64,000 nt of DNA from Pseudomonas sp. Z8(2022) (GTDB lineage: Bacteria; Pseudomonadota; Gammaproteobacteria; Pseudomonadales; Pseudomonadaceae). Each line of letters begins with the position of its first letter. The first letter of the stretch is position 1. Under the pieces are notes generated by a model. It searched no databases, had not been told where the DNA came from, and saw only the letters and a list, made by a program, of their open reading frames with translations. The translations under genes were made by a program, and so were the position numbers. The stretch covers positions 2,914,001 to 2,978,000 of the forward strand of contig NZ_CP107549.1 in assembly GCF_025837155.1 (NCBI RefSeq), in the 5' to 3' direction. Positions 61,362 through 64,000 of this stretch are shown here, one piece after another.

Positions 61362-62645
61362 ATGCTGATTGCTGTCGCCATCTTCCTGTTCACCCTGATT
61401 TTGGTCATCTGGCAGCCGCGCGGCCTCGGCGTCGGCTGGAGCGCCTCGCTCGGCGCCGTGCTGGCGCTGCTCGCCGGCGTGGTCAGCCTCTCCGACATCC
61501 CCACCGTGTGGGACATCGTATGGAACGCCACGGCGACCTTTATCGCGGTCATCATCATCAGCCTGCTGCTGGATGAAGCCGGCTTCTTCGAATGGGCCGC
61601 GCTGCACGTTGCGCGTTGGGCGGGCGGCAGCGGCGCACGCCTGTTCGCCTTCAGCATCCTGCTGGGTGCCGCGGTATCAGCGCTGTTCGCCAACGACGGC
61701 GCCGCGCTGATCCTCACCCCCATCGTCATCTCCATGCTGCTGGCACTGCGTTTTTCACCGGCCTCGACCCTGGCCTTCGTCATGGCCGCCGGCTTCATCG
61801 CCGATACCGCCAGCCTGCCGCTGGTGGTGTCCAATCTGGTCAACATCGTCTCGGCGGACTACTTCGGTATCAGCTTCGGCGCCTACGCCGCTGTGATGGT
61901 GCCGGTAAACCTGGTCAGCGTCGCCGCCACCCTGCTGGTGCTGTGGCTGTTCTTCCGCCGCGACATCCCGCTGCGCTACGAGGTGACGGCGCTGCGGGCG
62001 CCCAGCCAGGCGATCCGCGACGCCAGTACCTTCAAGGTGGGCTGGGCGGTGCTGCTGGCGCTGCTGGTCGGGCTGTTTGCCCTCGAACCACTGGGTATTC
62101 CCATCAGCGCCGTGGCCGCAGCCTGTGCCGCCGTGCTGCTTGCGGTCGCCGCACGTGGCAAGCGCATCGCCACCGGCAAGGTGCTGCGCGAGGCGCCCTG
62201 GCAGGTGGTGATCTTCTCCCTCGGCATGTACCTGGTGGTCTACGGCCTGAGCAATGCCGGCCTGACCACCGAGCTGACGCGCCTGCTCGACGCCTTCGCT
62301 GCTTACGGTATCTGGGGCGCTGCGCTGGGCACCGGTTTGCTCAGCGCGGTGCTGTCGTCACTGATGAACAACATGCCCAGCGTGCTGATCGGGGCGCTGG
62401 CCATCGACGCCAGCCAGGCCAGCGGCGCAGTGCGCGAGGCGATGATCTACGCCAACGTGATCGGCTGCGACCTCGGGCCGAAGATCACCCCCATCGGCAG
62501 CCTGGCCACCCTGCTCTGGCTGCACGTGCTGGCGCGCAAGGGCATCCGCGTGACCTGGGGTTACTACTTCAAGGTCGGCATCGTCCTCACCCTGCCGGTG
62601 CTGCTGCTCACTCTTTCGGCCCTGGCCCTGCGCCTGAGCCTCTGA
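61362..62645 (+). CDS. arsB: Arsenite efflux pump ArsB
   Basis: A 427-residue membrane protein with about 12 helices that exports arsenite/antimonite using the proton gradient. Family segments seen are [36 protein letters not shown] and [15 protein letters not shown]. It starts 9 bases after arsR. No arsA gene is present, so the pump would be secondary, not ATP-driven. Confidence 0.97.
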   Translation: MLIAVAIFLFTLILVIWQPRGLGVGWSASLGAVLALLAGVVSLSDIPTVWDIVWNATATFIAVIIISLLLDEAGFFEWAALHVARWAGGSGARLFAFSILLGAAVSALFANDGAALILTPIVISMLLALRFSPASTLAFVMAAGFIADTASLPLVVSNLVNIVSADYFGISFGAYAAVMVPVNLVSVAATLLVLWLFFRRDIPLRYEVTALRAPSQAIRDASTFKVGWAVLLALLVGLFALEPLGIPISAVAAACAAVLLAVAARGKRIATGKVLREAPWQVVIFSLGMYLVVYGLSNAGLTTELTRLLDAFAAYGIWGAALGTGLLSAVLSSLMNNMPSVLIGALAIDASQASGAVREAMIYANVIGCDLGPKITPIGSLATLLWLHVLARKGIRVTWGYYFKVGIVLTLPVLLLTLSALALRLSL

Positions 62646-62660
62646 CCCGGAGCCTTCCCG

Positions 62661-63131
62661 ATGAAAGTGCTGTTCATGTGCACGGCCAACAGTTGCCGCA
62701 GCATCCTCTCCGAAGCCATGTTCAACCACCTGGCGCCGAGCGAGCACCAGGCGGTGAGTTCCGGCAGCTTCCCGCGTGGCGAGGTGCTGCCGCGCACCCT
62801 GCTGACGCTACGCGAGACCGGCATCGCCACCGAAGGTTTGAGCAGCAAGGGCAACGATGCCTTCGCAGGCTGCCCGCCGGACATCGTCATCACCGTCTGC
62901 GACAAGGCAGCCGGCGAAGCCTGCCCGGTTTACTTCGGCCCGGCGCTGAAAGCCCATTGGGGCTTGGCCGATCCGTCCGATGTCAGCGGCAGCGAAGCCG
63001 AGATCCGTTCCGCCTTCCACGCCACCCTGGCGAAGATAGAGGCGCGCTGCCGCGCGTTCTTCGCCCTACCCCTGGCCGACCTGAACCGCGAGGCGCTGCA
63101 ACAGGCGATCACGCGTATTGGCCAACACTGA
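62661..63131 (+). CDS. arsC: Arsenate reductase, low-molecular-weight phosphatase type
   Basis: A 156-residue enzyme that reduces arsenate to arsenite for export by ArsB. The P-loop CTANSCR (Cys7-X5-Arg13) and the extra redox cysteines Cys71, Cys80 and Cys88 mark the thioredoxin- or glutaredoxin-coupled LMW-PTP class; the general acid Asp lies in LADPSDVSG. It is third in the ars operon, 15 bases after arsB. Confidence 0.96.
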   Translation: MKVLFMCTANSCRSILSEAMFNHLAPSEHQAVSSGSFPRGEVLPRTLLTLRETGIATEGLSSKGNDAFAGCPPDIVITVCDKAAGEACPVYFGPALKAHWGLADPSDVSGSEAEIRSAFHATLAKIEARCRAFFALPLADLNREALQQAITRIGQH

Positions 63132-63141
63132 GGACACGTAC

Positions 63142-63831
63142 ATGAACGGCGATCTGCCCAATCTCGATCTCGCCCTGCTGCCTGCCCGGCGCAACGAATC
63201 CGCCCCGGCGCCGCGTATCCTGCTGCTGTACGGCTCCACCCGGCCGCGCTCGTTCAGCCGCCTGCTGGTGCAGGAAGCGGCGCACCTGCTGCAGCATCTT
63301 GGCTGCGAGACGCGCGTCTTTGACCCGTCCGGGCTGCCCCTGCCGGACGACGCCCCGGTCGAACACCCCAAGGTGCAGGAGTTGCGCGAACTGATGCAGT
63401 GGTCCGAAGGCCAGGTGTGGTGCTCACCGGAACGCCACGGCGCCATGTCGGCAGTGTTCAAGGCGCAGATCGACTGGGTGCCGCTGGCCATGGGCGCAGT
63501 GCGCCCGACTCAGGGCAAGACCCTGGCGGTGATGCAGGTCTGCGGTGGCTCGCAATCGTTCAACGTGGTCAACCAACTGCGCGTACTCGGCCGCTGGATG
63601 CGCATGTTCACCATCCCCAACCAGTCGTCGGTACCCAAGGCCTTTCTCGAATTCGGTGACGACGACCGCATGAAGCCATCGCCCTACTACGACCGCCTGG
63701 TGGACGTGACGGAGGAGCTGGTGCGCTTCACCTGGCTGCTGCGTGACCACCCCGAGCTGGTGGATCGCTACTCCGAGCGCAAGGAATCGGCCGAGGCGCT
63801 GTCACAGCGGGTCAATCAGCGCAGTATCTGA
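63142..63831 (+). CDS. arsH: ArsH organoarsenical oxidase / NADPH-FMN reductase
   Basis: A 229-residue flavodoxin-fold protein of the NADPH-dependent FMN reductase family. Segments [46 protein letters not shown] and [22 protein letters not shown] are typical of ArsH, which oxidises trivalent methyl- and aryl-arsenicals and helps against oxidative stress. Last gene of arsRBCH; the ATG at 63142 ([17 protein letters not shown]) is chosen over an upstream in-frame codon. Confidence 0.95.
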   Translation: MNGDLPNLDLALLPARRNESAPAPRILLLYGSTRPRSFSRLLVQEAAHLLQHLGCETRVFDPSGLPLPDDAPVEHPKVQELRELMQWSEGQVWCSPERHGAMSAVFKAQIDWVPLAMGAVRPTQGKTLAVMQVCGGSQSFNVVNQLRVLGRWMRMFTIPNQSSVPKAFLEFGDDDRMKPSPYYDRLVDVTEELVRFTWLLRDHPELVDRYSERKESAEALSQRVNQRSI

Positions 63832-63894
63832 GCGTCAGGCAGACTCGTACTGACGCCTACAGCAGCTGAAGCCGTCGAGGCCGATCGGTGGAGA

Positions 63895-63918
63895 GCTCGC
63901 CCCGCCGCCGGGGCGAGC
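63895..63918. terminator. GC-rich hairpin between arsH and the edge gene
   Basis: Perfect 9-bp stem GCTCGCCCC / GGGGCGAGC with loop GCCGCC. It lies between convergent genes and is 8 bases beyond the stop of the edge gene; no T run. Confidence 0.6.
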
Positions 63919-63926
63919 GCCGATCA

Positions 63927-64000
63927 TCAACCTTCAACCAGCGTCCACTGCTTGCTCAGGCGCTTGTCCGATACCGCCATCTTCGTGCCCAGTTGCTGGG
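63927..64000 (-). CDS. 3' end of an unidentified gene (partial)
   Basis: The last 23 codons of a minus-strand gene, reading QQLGTKMAVSDKRLSKQWTLVEG then stop. Too short to identify; the frame is chosen because it is open to the window edge and ends just before a terminator-like hairpin. Confidence 0.45.
   Translation of the reverse strand, partial: QQLGTKMAVSDKRLSKQWTLVEG

Overview
The window is a GC-rich chromosomal segment of a gamma-proteobacterium of the genus Pseudomonas, most likely the P. mendocina / oleovorans / pseudoalcaligenes side of the genus. This assignment rests on recognised proteins and on a gene order (nqr - gap - mfd - nagZ - psrA - lexA - sulA - topA - fadAB - slt - cheV - yegS - kinase/GlpD/AGPS-like/AraC) that I recall as the P. 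aeruginosa PA2994-PA3027 backbone. It was not checked by any search.

Layout. 1-4681: the Na+-translocating NADH:quinone reductase operon nqrABCDEF on the minus strand, with nqrF cut by the window edge. 4969-10540: an N-terminally extended GAPDH divergent from the repair-coupling factor mfd, then csiV. 10571-14183: nagZ, an L,D-transpeptidase, the fatty-acid-responsive regulator psrA with two abutting PsrA-type palindromes, and lexA-sulA behind two SOS boxes. 14247-28372: small conserved genes, topA, the beta-oxidation pair fadB-fadA, a usp gene, an ABC-F ATPase and the lytic transglycosylase slt. 28428-43719: MOSC protein, cheV, yegS-like lipid kinase, pirin, a kinase / glycerol-3-phosphate dehydrogenase / AGPS-like oxidase cluster divergent from an AraC regulator, a KAS III-like enzyme, a GltB-like flavoprotein, nadR-pnuC and a TPR membrane protein.

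43870-49960 is the accessory island. It has two polymorphic toxin genes that share a near-identical repeat of about 710 bp but have unrelated, AT-richer C-terminal tips, each followed by a small putative immunity gene. A third, decayed toxin-tip/immunity remnant follows, split by a complete IS3-family element (10-bp matching terminal repeat cores and a 3-bp ATC target duplication). A frameshifted FAD-monooxygenase pseudogene closes the island. The two copies of the repeat lie in the same reading frame, so recombination between them would delete 1787 bp and fuse the full N-terminal region of the first protein to the toxin tip of the second: a tip-switching locus. The N-terminal part of the first toxin looks like a transthyretin-like docking segment, which hints at type VI secretion (inference).

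50038-59181: lipoprotein, DUF2790 protein, HIT hydrolase, glutathione transferase, NTP/NDP-exchange-like transporter, Tat-exported SDR, a REP-like palindrome, LysR regulator with an MFS exporter, a ClpP-fold-like periplasmic protein, a nitrilase-family hydrolase and a DUF3087 protein. 59397-63831: a membrane-anchored alpha/beta hydrolase divergent from the arsenic operon arsR-arsB-arsC-arsH. The last bases hold the 3' end of an unidentified minus-strand gene.

No rRNA, tRNA or CRISPR array was recognised.
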